DNA from: Dactylosporangium fulvum
Lineage (GTDB): Bacteria; Actinomycetota; Actinomycetes; Mycobacteriales; Micromonosporaceae
DNA length: 64,000 nt
Direction: 5' to 3'
Assembly: GCF_025137375.1 (NCBI RefSeq)
Contig: NZ_CP073720.1
Coordinates: 8,642,501-8,706,500 of the forward strand
The notes beneath the pieces were generated by a model. The model made no database searches, was not told the DNA's origin, and was given only the letters and a program-made list of their open reading frames with translations. Positions 35,977-44,311 of this stretch are shown here, piece after piece. Within the stretch, counting starts at the first letter, position 1; the number at the start of each line of letters is the position of its first letter. Made by a program: the position numbers and the translations under genes.

Positions 35977-36006
35977 TTGACGGGACGGCGACTCATTCAG
36001 TATTCC
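35977..36006 (+). promoter_or_regulatory. Promoter upstream of the Ser/His-rich membrane protein
   Basis: TTGACG (35977-35982) and TATTCC (36001-36006) with an 18-bp spacer, 30 bp before the GTG at 36036. The remaining gap back to aceE shows no gene. Confidence 0.5.
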
Positions 36007-36035
36007 AGCCTCTCACGTCGGTTACGGTGCCGCCC

Positions 36036-36449
36036 GTGTCCGACAACTCCTCCGGCAACTCCGCCTGGTGGCTCCTGCTCCCCTGCGGCATCGTCACGGT
36101 CGCCGTGATCATCGCCGTGGTCGCCGTCGTCGCGGTGATCCGCAAGGCGACCCGGCCGGCGGTCCACCACCTCCGCAGCGGCGCGGGCCCGTCCGTGCAC
36201 CACGACCACGACCCGCTCGGACCGAACTGGGTTCCCGGCAACCACCCGCCGCCGTCCTCGTCGTCTCACGACTCAGGTCCGTCGTTCCATTCGTATGGCC
36301 ATACGATCCACCATGACCATCATCACCACGCCGGCTCGGGCTGGTCGTCGAACGACTCGGGATCGAGCTGGAGCGACTCCGGCTCGAGCTCCAGCTCCGG
36401 TTCCAGCGACTCGGGCTCCAGCGACTCCGGCTCCAGCTCCAGCGACTGA
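36036..36449 (+). CDS. Single-pass membrane protein with His- and Ser/Asp-rich tail
   Basis: 137 residues from GTG 36036. One strong hydrophobic helix at about residues 11-37 (WWLLLPCGIVTVAVIIAVVA) is followed by a low-complexity cytoplasmic or external tail. The tail has a His cluster (HTIHHDHHHHAG) and then SSNDSGSSWSDSGSS repeats to the end. The His cluster could bind metal. No family recognised. It is 22 bp upstream of the YjbQ gene and probably co-transcribed with it. Confidence 0.65.
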   Translation: MSDNSSGNSAWWLLLPCGIVTVAVIIAVVAVVAVIRKATRPAVHHLRSGAGPSVHHDHDPLGPNWVPGNHPPPSSSSHDSGPSFHSYGHTIHHDHHHHAGSGWSSNDSGSSWSDSGSSSSSGSSDSGSSDSGSSSSD

Positions 36450-36471
36450 TGGGGCCTGCGACACTGTGCCG

Positions 36472-36876
36472 ATGCACACCGAGGTCATCACCGTCCGGAC
36501 CGGCTCGCGGCCGGTCGTCCGGGACATCACCGACGAGGCGAACCGCTTCGTGGCGGGGCAGGGCGACGGGCTGCTGCACGTCTTCGTCCCGCACGCGACC
36601 GCCGGTGTGGCGATCATCGAGACCGGCGCCGGCAGCGACGACGACCTCCTGCGTGCCCTCGACGACGTGCTGCCGGCCGACGACCGCTGGCGGCACCGGC
36701 ACGGCTCCCCCGGCCACGGCCGGGACCACGTCATGCCGGCGTTCGTCGCGCCGTATGCGACCCTGCCGGTCGTCGGCGGTCGCCTCGCCCTGGGCACCTG
36801 GCAGTCGATCTGCCTGGTGGACCCCAACGGCGACAACACCACCCGCCAGGTCCGCTTCTCGTTCCTGCGGGGATGA
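36472..36876 (+). CDS. YjbQ/UPF0047 family protein
   Basis: 134 residues from ATG 36472. Family motifs are RDITDEANRFV, GLLHVFVPHATAGVAIIETG, the conserved HGSPGHGRDHVMPAFV (metal-site His cluster) and GTWQSICLVDPNGDNTTRQV. The E. coli member has weak thiamin-phosphate synthase activity; the true role is uncertain. It is followed by the Nudix gene on the same strand. Confidence 0.87.
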   Translation: MHTEVITVRTGSRPVVRDITDEANRFVAGQGDGLLHVFVPHATAGVAIIETGAGSDDDLLRALDDVLPADDRWRHRHGSPGHGRDHVMPAFVAPYATLPVVGGRLALGTWQSICLVDPNGDNTTRQVRFSFLRG

Positions 36877-36921
36877 AGCCTGAATGAACCGCGTTTCTGC
36901 ACGGCCTTCGGGCCGTGGCGC

Positions 36922-37380
36922 GTGAGGATTGATGTCGTGATCGAGCGCCGCGTCGCCGTCGTGTTCCTCGTCGACCCCCAGGGCCGGCTCCTCATGCAAC
37001 ACCGTGATCGGCACGCCAAGGTGTCACCGAACCAGTGGGCCATGCCCGGCGGCAAGATCGAAGACGGCGAAACGCCGATCGACGCGGCCCGCCGGGAGGT
37101 GCTGGAGGAGACCGGCCTGACCGCCGACGTGCTGGAGCACTACGACACCCGCACCCGGCCGTCGGTGTCCACCGTGGACGGCCTGGTGGAGATGCACGTG
37201 TTCTGCGGGCCGACCGACGCCACCCAGGACGACGTGGTGCTCGGCGAGGGGCAGGCGATGGTGTTCCTCACACCCGAGGAGGCGCTTTCGCGCGACCTGG
37301 GCGTGACCGCCGCGGCTCTGGTGCCGGGTTTCCTCGACTCCCCGCAGTACAGAGCCCTTGCGGAGCGCGGGGAGGCGTAG
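36922..37380 (+). CDS. Nudix hydrolase
   Basis: 152 residues from GTG 36922; GTG 36937 would also start before the domain. The complete Nudix box GGKIEDGETPIDAARREVLE/ETGL is present, preceded by RRVAVVFLVDPQGRLLMQHR. It hydrolyses nucleoside diphosphate-linked compounds, perhaps oxidised nucleotides as in MutT-like enzymes. The substrate cannot be decided. It is followed after 65 bp by the fused E1 gene. Confidence 0.9.
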   Translation: MRIDVVIERRVAVVFLVDPQGRLLMQHRDRHAKVSPNQWAMPGGKIEDGETPIDAARREVLEETGLTADVLEHYDTRTRPSVSTVDGLVEMHVFCGPTDATQDDVVLGEGQAMVFLTPEEALSRDLGVTAAALVPGFLDSPQYRALAERGEA

Positions 37381-37444
37381 CCGCAAGGCATCGGATCCGC
37401 CCGGATGGACGGGTCAGAGTGGCATCCGATGACCGTTTTCGGCC

Positions 37445-40057
37445 ATGCTGTCGAGCGTGACCACCCCTCAGGATCTCGACGAGCGCTTCCGTGCGGAGCT
37501 TGCCGGGCTTGTCGCCACCACGGTCATCCGGGACCTCGACGAGCCGGTGCGGGACGACACCGCACTCACCGGCACGCAGGCCCGGGCGCTCTACGACGCC
37601 CAATCCACGAGCCGCCACCTCGACCTCGCCGCCCGGTGGCTGCGCAGCTTCGACGCCGGTTACTACACGATCGGCTCGTCCGGTCACGAGGGAAACGCCG
37701 CGGTCGCGGCCGCGCTGCGCCCGACCGACCCGGCCCTGCTGCACTACCGCTCCGGCGGCTTCTACTGCATGCGCGCCGGTCAGGTCGCCGGCAGCGACCC
37801 GGTCCGTGACGTGCTGCGCGGGGTGGTCGCCTCGTCGCGGGAGCCGATCGCCGGCGGCCGGCACAAGGTCTTCGGCCACGCCGACCTGCACGTCATCCCG
37901 ACCACGTCGACGATCGCCTCACACCTGCCGCGGGCGGTCGGCGTGGCGTACGCGCTGGGCCGCGGCCGCCGGGTCAACCCGCATGCCAACGGGCACGGCT
38001 GGCCCGCGGACGCCGTCGTCGTGTGCTCCTTCGGCGACGCCTCGGTCAACCACGCCGCCGCCACCGCGGCGTTCAACACCGCCGGCTGGTGCGACCACGT
38101 CGGCATCAAGCTGCCGCTGCTGTTCGTCTGCGAGGACAACGGCCTCGGGATCAGCGTCCGCTCGCCCGACGGCTGGGTCACCGCCGCCCTGCAGAGCCGG
38201 CCCGGCGTGCGGTACTACGCGGCCGACGGCTGTGACAGCGCCGCCACCTACGACCGGGCCGCGGAGGCGGCGGCGTGGGTCCGGCGGTATCGCAGGCCCG
38301 CCGTCCTGCACCTGACCACGGTCCGGCTGATGGGCCACGCCGGCGCCGACGCCGAGATGGCCTACCGCTCGCCGGTCGACATCGCCGCCGACCTGGCCCG
38401 CGACCCGCTGGTGCGCACCGCAAGGCTGCTCGTCGACGCGGGGGTGGCGACCCCGGCCGAGCTGATGGCCCGCTACGACGAGCTGGGCTGGGAGGTGCGC
38501 CGGGTCGCCGAGGAGGTGCTCGGCGAGCCGAAGCTGGCCAGCGCCTCGGAGGTCACCGCCCCGCTGGCGCCCCGCCGGCCGGTGCGGGTGTCGCGGGCGG
38601 TCAGCGACGCGGCCACCCAGCTGATCGACGAGGAGGACGGCGACGTCGCCTCGATCGGTGACGACCTGGAGTTCACGCCCGCCGGTGCCGCCGCGCCGCG
38701 GATGGCGGGCGGCGAGCCGCTGTGGGCCCTCGGCGAGGCGCCTTCCGCCGGTCAGCCCGGTGCCGCCGCGCCGGACGGCACCGACGAGGTCCCGGACGAG
38801 CCCGCGCGCGAGGACGGGGATGGTTCCGGGGATGATTCCCCGGTGCCTTCCGAGGTCGCCGCCGACGACGAGGACGAATGGCCCGAGCCTGCCGGTGAGC
38901 CCGCCGCCGAGGAGGTTCCCGAGGGCGTCGACGCCGCCGCTACGGTCCCGAACGGACGGCCCGGCGGCAACGGGCACCCGCCGACCCGCGCCGCCGCCTT
39001 CAACGGCCGCCTGCCCGAGCGGGCCGGTCCGCTGACCCTCGCCCAGACCATCAACGCGACCCTGACGGACGCGATGCTGGCATATCCGCAGATGGTCCTC
39101 TTCGGCGAGGACATCGCCGCGAAGGGCGGCGTCTACGGGGTCACCAAGGGCCTGCGGGACCGGTTCGGCGGCACCCGGGTCTTCGACACCCTCCTCGACG
39201 AGACCAGCATCCTCGGCCTCGGCCTCGGCGCCGGGCTGGCCGGCATGCTGCCGGTGCCCGAGATCCAGTACCTGGCCTACCTCCACAACGCCGAGGACCA
39301 GCTGCGCGGCGAGGCCGCCACCATGCAGTTCTTCTCGCAGGGCGCCTTCCACAACCCGATGGTCGTGCGGGTCGCCGGCCTGGCGTACCAGCTCGGCTTC
39401 GGCGGGCACTTCCACAACGACAACGCCCTGGCCGTGCTCCGCGACATCCCGGGCCTGGTCGTCGCCGCACCCGCCCGGGCCGAGGACGCCGCGCCGATGC
39501 TGCGCACGTGCCTGGCCAGCGCCATCGTCGACGGCAGCGTCTGCGTCTTCCTGGAGCCGATCGCGCTGTACCACACCCGCGACCTGCACTCCGAGAACGA
39601 CGATTGGTGGCTGTCCGACTACGCACCGCCGAGCGAATGGTCCGCCATCCATGTGCCGATCGGCCGCGCCAGGGCGTACGCCAGCGGGCCCAACGACGAC
39701 CTGACGATCATCACCTTCGGCAACGGGGTGCGGCTGTCGCTGCGGGCCGCCGCCCGGCTCGCCGGGGAGGGCATCGCCTGCCGGGTCGTCGACCTGCGGT
39801 GGCTCGCGCCGCTGCCGGTCGGCGACATCATCAAGCACGCCTCGGACACCGGCCGGGTGCTGGTCGTGGACGAGACCCGCCGCTCGGGCGGCGTCGGCGA
39901 GGGGATCATCGCGGCCCTGGTCGACGCCGGATACGTCGGGGTCGCCCGGCGCGTGGCCGCCGTCGACTCGTTCGTGCCGCTCGGACCGGCCGCCAACCAC
40001 ATCCTGGTGTCCGAGGAACAGGTCGTCCAGGGCGCGAGATCCCTGTTGGCCCGGTAA
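37445..40057 (+). CDS. Fused E1 alpha-beta 2-oxoacid dehydrogenase component
   Basis: 870 residues. The alpha half (about 1-390) has the ThDP motif GDASVNHAAATAAF..CEDNGLG near 197 and active-site SSGHEGNAAVAAAL. An acidic Pro/Ala/Glu linker (about 395-520, PVPSEVAADDEDEWPEPAGE) joins it to the beta half (about 530-870: VLFGEDIAAKGGVYGVTKGL, IQYLAYLHNAEDQL, TFGNGVRLSLRAA, DLRWLAPLP). It should decarboxylate a 2-oxoacid, perhaps branched-chain. No E2 gene is adjacent. Both active-site halves appear intact. Confidence 0.9.
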   Translation: MLSSVTTPQDLDERFRAELAGLVATTVIRDLDEPVRDDTALTGTQARALYDAQSTSRHLDLAARWLRSFDAGYYTIGSSGHEGNAAVAAALRPTDPALLHYRSGGFYCMRAGQVAGSDPVRDVLRGVVASSREPIAGGRHKVFGHADLHVIPTTSTIASHLPRAVGVAYALGRGRRVNPHANGHGWPADAVVVCSFGDASVNHAAATAAFNTAGWCDHVGIKLPLLFVCEDNGLGISVRSPDGWVTAALQSRPGVRYYAADGCDSAATYDRAAEAAAWVRRYRRPAVLHLTTVRLMGHAGADAEMAYRSPVDIAADLARDPLVRTARLLVDAGVATPAELMARYDELGWEVRRVAEEVLGEPKLASASEVTAPLAPRRPVRVSRAVSDAATQLIDEEDGDVASIGDDLEFTPAGAAAPRMAGGEPLWALGEAPSAGQPGAAAPDGTDEVPDEPAREDGDGSGDDSPVPSEVAADDEDEWPEPAGEPAAEEVPEGVDAAATVPNGRPGGNGHPPTRAAAFNGRLPERAGPLTLAQTINATLTDAMLAYPQMVLFGEDIAAKGGVYGVTKGLRDRFGGTRVFDTLLDETSILGLGLGAGLAGMLPVPEIQYLAYLHNAEDQLRGEAATMQFFSQGAFHNPMVVRVAGLAYQLGFGGHFHNDNALAVLRDIPGLVVAAPARAEDAAPMLRTCLASAIVDGSVCVFLEPIALYHTRDLHSENDDWWLSDYAPPSEWSAIHVPIGRARAYASGPNDDLTIITFGNGVRLSLRAAARLAGEGIACRVVDLRWLAPLPVGDIIKHASDTGRVLVVDETRRSGGVGEGIIAALVDAGYVGVARRVAAVDSFVPLGPAANHILVSEEQVVQGARSLLAR

Positions 40058-40100
40058 CTTGGACCGATAGTTTTTCGATCGCATCGGTGCGCCACTTGCG

Positions 40101-40129
40101 TTGACGGCCCGTACTGTGTGGACTACGCG
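40101..40129 (+). promoter_or_regulatory. Candidate promoter of the DUF3052 gene
   Basis: TTGACG (40101-40106), 17-bp spacer, weaker TACGCG (40124-40129), 34 bases before the start codon. Confidence 0.4.
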
Positions 40130-40163
40130 CTAACAGTGGTGTTTCGACAGGAGGCAGTGGACA

Positions 40164-40595
40164 GTGAACGCGACCGCGGGTCAGGCCGAGGTGAAGAGCC
40201 TGGCGGACCGGTTCGGAGTCGAACCGGGCATGGTCGTTATGGAGATGGGGTACGACGACGACGTCGACCAGGATCTCCGCGACGTCCTGATCGACCGGTG
40301 CGGGGAACTGGTTGACGAGGAGACCGACGAGGTCGTCGACGTGGTGCTGCTCTGGTGGCGCGACGACGACGGCGACCTGGTCGAGACGCTCATCGACGCG
40401 CTCGGCCCACTGGCGGACAACGGCGTGGTGTGGCTACTCACGCCCAAGGCCGGCCGCCCGGGACACGTCGAGCCGAGCGAGATCAACGAGTCGGCGCCCA
40501 CCGCGGGGTTGCAGCAGACCTCCACGGTCAACGCCGGCAAGGACTGGACCGCCGCGCGCCTCGTCGCGCCCCGCGCCGCCAGGTCTCGCCGCTGA
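40164..40595 (+). CDS. DUF3052 family protein
   Basis: 143 residues from GTG 40164, with GGAGG ten bases upstream. It has conserved blocks ADRFGVEPGMVVMEMGYDDD, LVDEETDEVVDVVLLWWRDD, DGVVWLLTPKAGRPGHVEPS-like (here NGVVWLLTPK) and GLQQTSTVNAGKDWTAARLV. This actinobacterial family sits beside aceE and the AhpE-like peroxiredoxin in many genomes. Function unknown; the fold resembles small cytoplasmic regulators. It ends one base from the convergent Hsp70 gene. Confidence 0.9.
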   Translation: MNATAGQAEVKSLADRFGVEPGMVVMEMGYDDDVDQDLRDVLIDRCGELVDEETDEVVDVVLLWWRDDDGDLVETLIDALGPLADNGVVWLLTPKAGRPGHVEPSEINESAPTAGLQQTSTVNAGKDWTAARLVAPRAARSRR

Positions 40596-40596
40596 G

Positions 40597-43515
40597 CTAG
40601 TCCGCCGTGCTCGTCGGCGTCGGCTTCCAGCTGGGAGACTTCGTTGGCGAGCCCGACGACCAGCCCGATCTCGTCGTCGACGGCGAGCTCTTCGGGCTGC
40701 CGCCGCCTGCGTTCGTCGGGGACTGCGGCGTGAAGACCCGCACGTCGGAGAACTCGACGTCGGCCGCGCCGGTGCTCGCGAACGCGCCCAGGTTGGTCCG
40801 GCCCTTCAGGATCTCCGCGTCGCTGATCGGCCCGAACTGCATGCCCCCGATGTAGAAGTTCAGCGTCGTGCCGGTGACGACGAATGCCACGTACGCATCC
40901 GAATCGGTCTTGTACGTCCACTCCTCGAGCGTGTTGTTCTGGCTCGGGGCGCTGTCGCCGAGGCGGTGGATGCGGGCGGTACCGTCGGCGCAGTACGCGA
41001 GCACGTAGCCCTTGTCGCCGGTGCGCAGCCACATGCCGGCACAGCCACTGGTCAGGTGGACCTTCGCCTCGATGGCGGAGTCGGTGAGACTGGTGTCGAG
41101 CGGCTGCTTCAGCGTGCAGCCGGTCAGCCCCTTGTCGACCGTCGTCACGCGCAGCGTCTCCGAGGCCGCCTCGCAGCGGCCGCCCTCGGACTCGTCCTGG
41201 TTGCGCCAGACGTCGTCGACGTCACCGATCTGCATCTGGCGCCAGCCCTCGGGCACCCAGAAGGGCCGCTGCTCCCGCCTGTAGTCCTGCGGGATGACGC
41301 GCGGGCTGCGGCTCGTCTGGGGCGCCGCGCTCGGCGTCGTGGACGAGGGCGTGGCGCCCTGCTGGTCGCCGGCCTTGCGGTCGCGGAACACGACGTATCC
41401 GGCCAGCGCCAGCGCCAGCACAAGGAGCCCGACCAGCATCGGCACCGCCAGGTTGCGGCGGGGCCGGGACGGCGGCGGTGGCGTCGGCGGCTCCTCCCGC
41501 AACGCCGGCGACGCATACACGGCCGGCATCGCGGCAGGCGAGATGTAGACCGGTGCCGGAGCCTGCGCCGGGATGGGTGTCGCCGGACGGATCGGCTGGG
41601 TGGCCTCCGCATCGGCGCCGTACGCCCTCGGCCCGACCGGGCTCACCGGCGCCGAACTGACCGGCCTGGCCTGCCCTGCCTGATACGCGGCCGGGCTGAC
41701 GGGACTCACCGGGGCGGCGCTGACGGGGGCACCGCTCACCGGCCCGCCGCTCATGGGCACGGCACTGATCGGCGCGGCCCCTCCGGGCGGCGTGGTGGGC
41801 CCATGGTGGTACGCGGCGGGGTTGACCTGCTGGAAGCCGGCTCCCGGCTGCCCTGCTCCGGGCTGTCCTGCGCCCGGCTGGGCCACTCCTGGCTGGCCGG
41901 GTTGCCCGGCGCCCGGGTAACCGGGCTGGCCGTGGCCTGCTCCGGGCTGCCCGAATTGCCCGGCGCCCGGATAGCCGGACTGGCCCTGGCCGGCTCCCGG
42001 CTGGCCGGGTTGCCCGACGCCCGGATAGCCGGACTGACCGGGCTGACCCTGGCCGGTTCCTGGCTGGCCGGGTTGCCCAGCGCCTGGATAGCCGGGCTGG
42101 CCCTGGCCTGGGTAGCCGGGCTGCCCCGGTCCTGCCTGGCCCGGCTGCCCCTGACCCGGATATCCAGGCGGACCGGGCTGGGCTCCCGCCTCGCCTGGCT
42201 GTCCCGCGCCCGGATAGCCGGGCTGACCCTGCTGTGGCTGGGCACCCTGCTGGAACGCGGCCGGTGCTGGGTGGCCGGGCTGGGCGGACTGCGGGAAGCC
42301 GCCGGGCGGTGTCGGGCCCGAAGGTGTCGCCGCCTGGGCCGCGGCCGCTCCGGCCATCGCTGCCCCGGCCCCTGCCGCCGCGCCGGCACCTGCTGCTCCC
42401 GCGCCGCCCGGGGCACCGCTGACCGGCTGGGCGGTCGGGGCGCCGATGTTGACCCAGGCGCGGAGGCTGCCCTCGGCCACGACCATCTCGGGCTGCTCGA
42501 TGATCGTCGGGGCGAGGCCGAGGTCGCGCTCCAGGAGCGTGGCCACCAGCGGGATGCGGCTCGATCCGCCGACGAGGAAGACGCCGGCGAGCCGGGCCTT
42601 GTCCAGGCCGGCCCAGCGGACCACCGCAGAAGTCGTACGGACCGTCTGCTCCAGCAGCGGACGGGCACGCTCCTCGAAGGCGTCACGGGTGATGTTGACG
42701 TCGGCGGCGAGGATGGGCACGTGCAGGCCGGTCGCGGCGGTCCGGGACAGCATCTCCTTGGCGATGCGGGCGTCGTCCCACAGCAGGCGGCGGTGGCGGC
42801 GGTCCTCGGTGGTCTGCGGGCTCTCCAGGCGGCCCCAGACGTCGGGATCGGCGAGCTGCTGCTTCGCGTAGTCGACGATCAGCGCGTCGAGGTCGAGGCC
42901 GCCGAGGTCGTCGATGCCGTCTACGGCTCGCACGTCGAAGCCCTCACCGGCACGGGTCACGATGCTCGCGTCGAAGGTGCCGCCACCGAAGTCGTAGACG
43001 AGGAGGCCCTGGTCGGCGTCCAGCGGCTTGCGCAGTACACCCGCGAAATAATGCGCGGCGGCGACCGGCTCCGGCATGAGGGCCGGCTGGGGCAGGCCCG
43101 CGAGCTTGGCGCCCTCGACCAGGGCAAGACGGCGGGACACGCCCCAGGCCGCCGGGTGCGTCATCGTCACGGCGCTGACCGGCCCGCCCGCGACCCGGGT
43201 GGCCTCCTGCGCGACGTGCGAGAGCACGGCCCCGATCAGCGCCGGCACGGTGACCTCCCGGTCGCCGAGCAGCACGGTGCCGTCGTCGATGCGCCGCTTC
43301 GGGCTGGCCTCGAACCGCGACGGGTCGACGCGCGCGGCGTGGACGGCGTCGCGGCCGACCAGCACCGCGCCGTCGGTCTGCGCATAGACCGAGGACGGGA
43401 GCAGCGGCGATCCGTCGAACAGCAACGGGCGAACCCTCCCGTCCGGCCAAGCGATCAGCGCGACGGTGTGGGAGGTCCCGAAGTCGATGCCCAGACGTGG
43501 ACCCGCTGCTGCCAT
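40597..43515 (-). CDS. Membrane-anchored Hsp70 with collagen-like linker
   Basis: 972 residues from ATG 43515. Residues 1-370 are an Hsp70/actin ATPase (GIDFGTSHTVAL, VYDFGGGTFDASIV near 200, FLVGGSSRIPLV near 325) without the substrate-binding domain. Residues about 400-640 are Gly/Pro/Gln repeats of the form PGYPGAGQPGQ. A single membrane helix lies near 690-715 (VPMLVGLLVLALALAGYVVF). The last 230 residues are an external domain with Cys pairs (GGRCEAASETL, GLTGCTL, TSGCAGMWLR, LAYCADGT) and a Ser/Thr/Pro tail. It probably couples cytoplasmic ATP binding to the envelope; partner unknown. Confidence 0.88.
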   Translation of the reverse strand: MAAAGPRLGIDFGTSHTVALIAWPDGRVRPLLFDGSPLLPSSVYAQTDGAVLVGRDAVHAARVDPSRFEASPKRRIDDGTVLLGDREVTVPALIGAVLSHVAQEATRVAGGPVSAVTMTHPAAWGVSRRLALVEGAKLAGLPQPALMPEPVAAAHYFAGVLRKPLDADQGLLVYDFGGGTFDASIVTRAGEGFDVRAVDGIDDLGGLDLDALIVDYAKQQLADPDVWGRLESPQTTEDRRHRRLLWDDARIAKEMLSRTAATGLHVPILAADVNITRDAFEERARPLLEQTVRTTSAVVRWAGLDKARLAGVFLVGGSSRIPLVATLLERDLGLAPTIIEQPEMVVAEGSLRAWVNIGAPTAQPVSGAPGGAGAAGAGAAAGAGAAMAGAAAAQAATPSGPTPPGGFPQSAQPGHPAPAAFQQGAQPQQGQPGYPGAGQPGEAGAQPGPPGYPGQGQPGQAGPGQPGYPGQGQPGYPGAGQPGQPGTGQGQPGQSGYPGVGQPGQPGAGQGQSGYPGAGQFGQPGAGHGQPGYPGAGQPGQPGVAQPGAGQPGAGQPGAGFQQVNPAAYHHGPTTPPGGAAPISAVPMSGGPVSGAPVSAAPVSPVSPAAYQAGQARPVSSAPVSPVGPRAYGADAEATQPIRPATPIPAQAPAPVYISPAAMPAVYASPALREEPPTPPPPSRPRRNLAVPMLVGLLVLALALAGYVVFRDRKAGDQQGATPSSTTPSAAPQTSRSPRVIPQDYRREQRPFWVPEGWRQMQIGDVDDVWRNQDESEGGRCEAASETLRVTTVDKGLTGCTLKQPLDTSLTDSAIEAKVHLTSGCAGMWLRTGDKGYVLAYCADGTARIHRLGDSAPSQNNTLEEWTYKTDSDAYVAFVVTGTTLNFYIGGMQFGPISDAEILKGRTNLGAFASTGAADVEFSDVRVFTPQSPTNAGGGSPKSSPSTTRSGWSSGSPTKSPSWKPTPTSTAD

Positions 43516-43561
43516 GCGGGCGAGTGTAGGCCCCCGGTACGACACCTGGCATGCTCGTGTC

Positions 43562-44020
43562 GTGACTCTGGAAGTCGGATACGAGGCGCCGGACTTCGTC
43601 CTCAAAGACCAGAACAATCAGGAGGTCCAGCTGTCGGCGTTCCGGGGCCGGAAAGCCGTCCTCCTGGTCTTCTACCCGCTCGCGTTCACCGGCACCTGCC
43701 AGGGAGAATTGGGGGCAGTACGGGACAATCTCGATGCCTTCCAGAACGAAGGCGTCCAGGTTCTGACAGTCAGCGTCGACTCGCCGTACAGCCACAAGGT
43801 GTGGGCCGACCGCGAGGGCTTCGACTTCCCGCTGCTGTCGGATTTCTGGCCGCACGGCGCGGTGGCCCGGTCGTACGGCGTGTTCAACGAGAAGGCGGGC
43901 TTCGCGAACCGCGGCACGTTCCTCATAGACTCGGCGGGCGTGGTGCGGTTCGCGGAGGCGACAGGCCCCGGGACCGCCCGCGACCAGGAGGCCTGGCGGA
44001 CGGCGATCGCGGCCCTGTGA
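43562..44020 (+). CDS. AhpE-like peroxiredoxin
   Basis: 152 residues from GTG 43562. Thioredoxin fold with the peroxidatic motif YPLAFTGTCQGELG (Cys near 46; the usual second T-x-x-C pattern is retained). No resolving Cys follows, so it is a one-Cys type using an external thiol such as mycoredoxin and mycothiol. Other motifs are GYEAPDFVLKDQNNQEVQLS and RGTFLIDSAGVVRF. Neighbouring DUF3052 and aceE match the mycobacterial ahpE locus. Confidence 0.92.
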   Translation: MTLEVGYEAPDFVLKDQNNQEVQLSAFRGRKAVLLVFYPLAFTGTCQGELGAVRDNLDAFQNEGVQVLTVSVDSPYSHKVWADREGFDFPLLSDFWPHGAVARSYGVFNEKAGFANRGTFLIDSAGVVRFAEATGPGTARDQEAWRTAIAAL

Positions 44021-44090
44021 GCCCCTCCGGCCCGCAGGTCAGTAATGCCGGGTGGGGCTGGTGGGGCGCTCGGGTAACATCTGGGTACCC

Positions 44091-44118
44091 ATCTTCGGCG
44101 GGTGATCCCGCCGAAGAT
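44091..44118 (+). promoter_or_regulatory. Perfect 12-bp hairpin in the tRNA-Val 5' leader
   Basis: ATCTTCGGCGGG and its complement with a TGAT loop, ending 3 bases before the mature tRNA. A TAACAT -10-like element lies at 44075-44080, so the hairpin would be in the primary transcript. It could instead be the terminator of the peroxiredoxin gene. Confidence 0.6.
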
Positions 44119-44121
44119 CCG

Positions 44122-44196
44122 GGGCGCGTAGCTCAGTGGAAGAGCACCCGCCTTACAAGCGGGGGGTCGTTGGTTCGAACCCAACCGTGCCCACCA
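44122..44196 (+). tRNA. tRNA-Val(UAC), CCA encoded
   Basis: Complete cloverleaf. The acceptor GGGCGCG (44122-44128) pairs with CGTGCCC (44186-44192). The D arm GCTCAGTGGAAGAGC and anticodon stem CCCGC/GCGGG enclose CTTACAA (anticodon TAC). The T arm is GTTGGTTCGAACCCAAC. Discriminator A and CCA follow. Its 3' half is the attachment-like sequence repeated downstream. Confidence 0.95.
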
Positions 44197-44298
44197 GCAC
44201 AAACACGCCCCGCGTGAGCTGGCCCTTACGGCAACCGTACGACAACGACTCGACTCAGCTGGCGCGGATCGGGTGCGTCCGGTTAGGGCCGGCGCCGA

Positions 44299-44304
44299 TA
44301 GGAT
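44299..44304 (+). promoter_or_regulatory. -10 element giving a leaderless Uma2 transcript
   Basis: TAGGAT seven bases before ATG 44312, the usual arrangement for leaderless actinobacterial mRNAs. The same TAGGAT is kept at 47163-47168 before the decayed copy. Confidence 0.45.
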
Positions 44305-44311
44305 GGCCACC

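Noticed and set aside
40312..44217. 1301-residue plus-strand frame over the Hsp70 gene
   Set aside because: Composite of shadows; the repeat-rich Hsp70 linker keeps other frames open. No conserved sequence.
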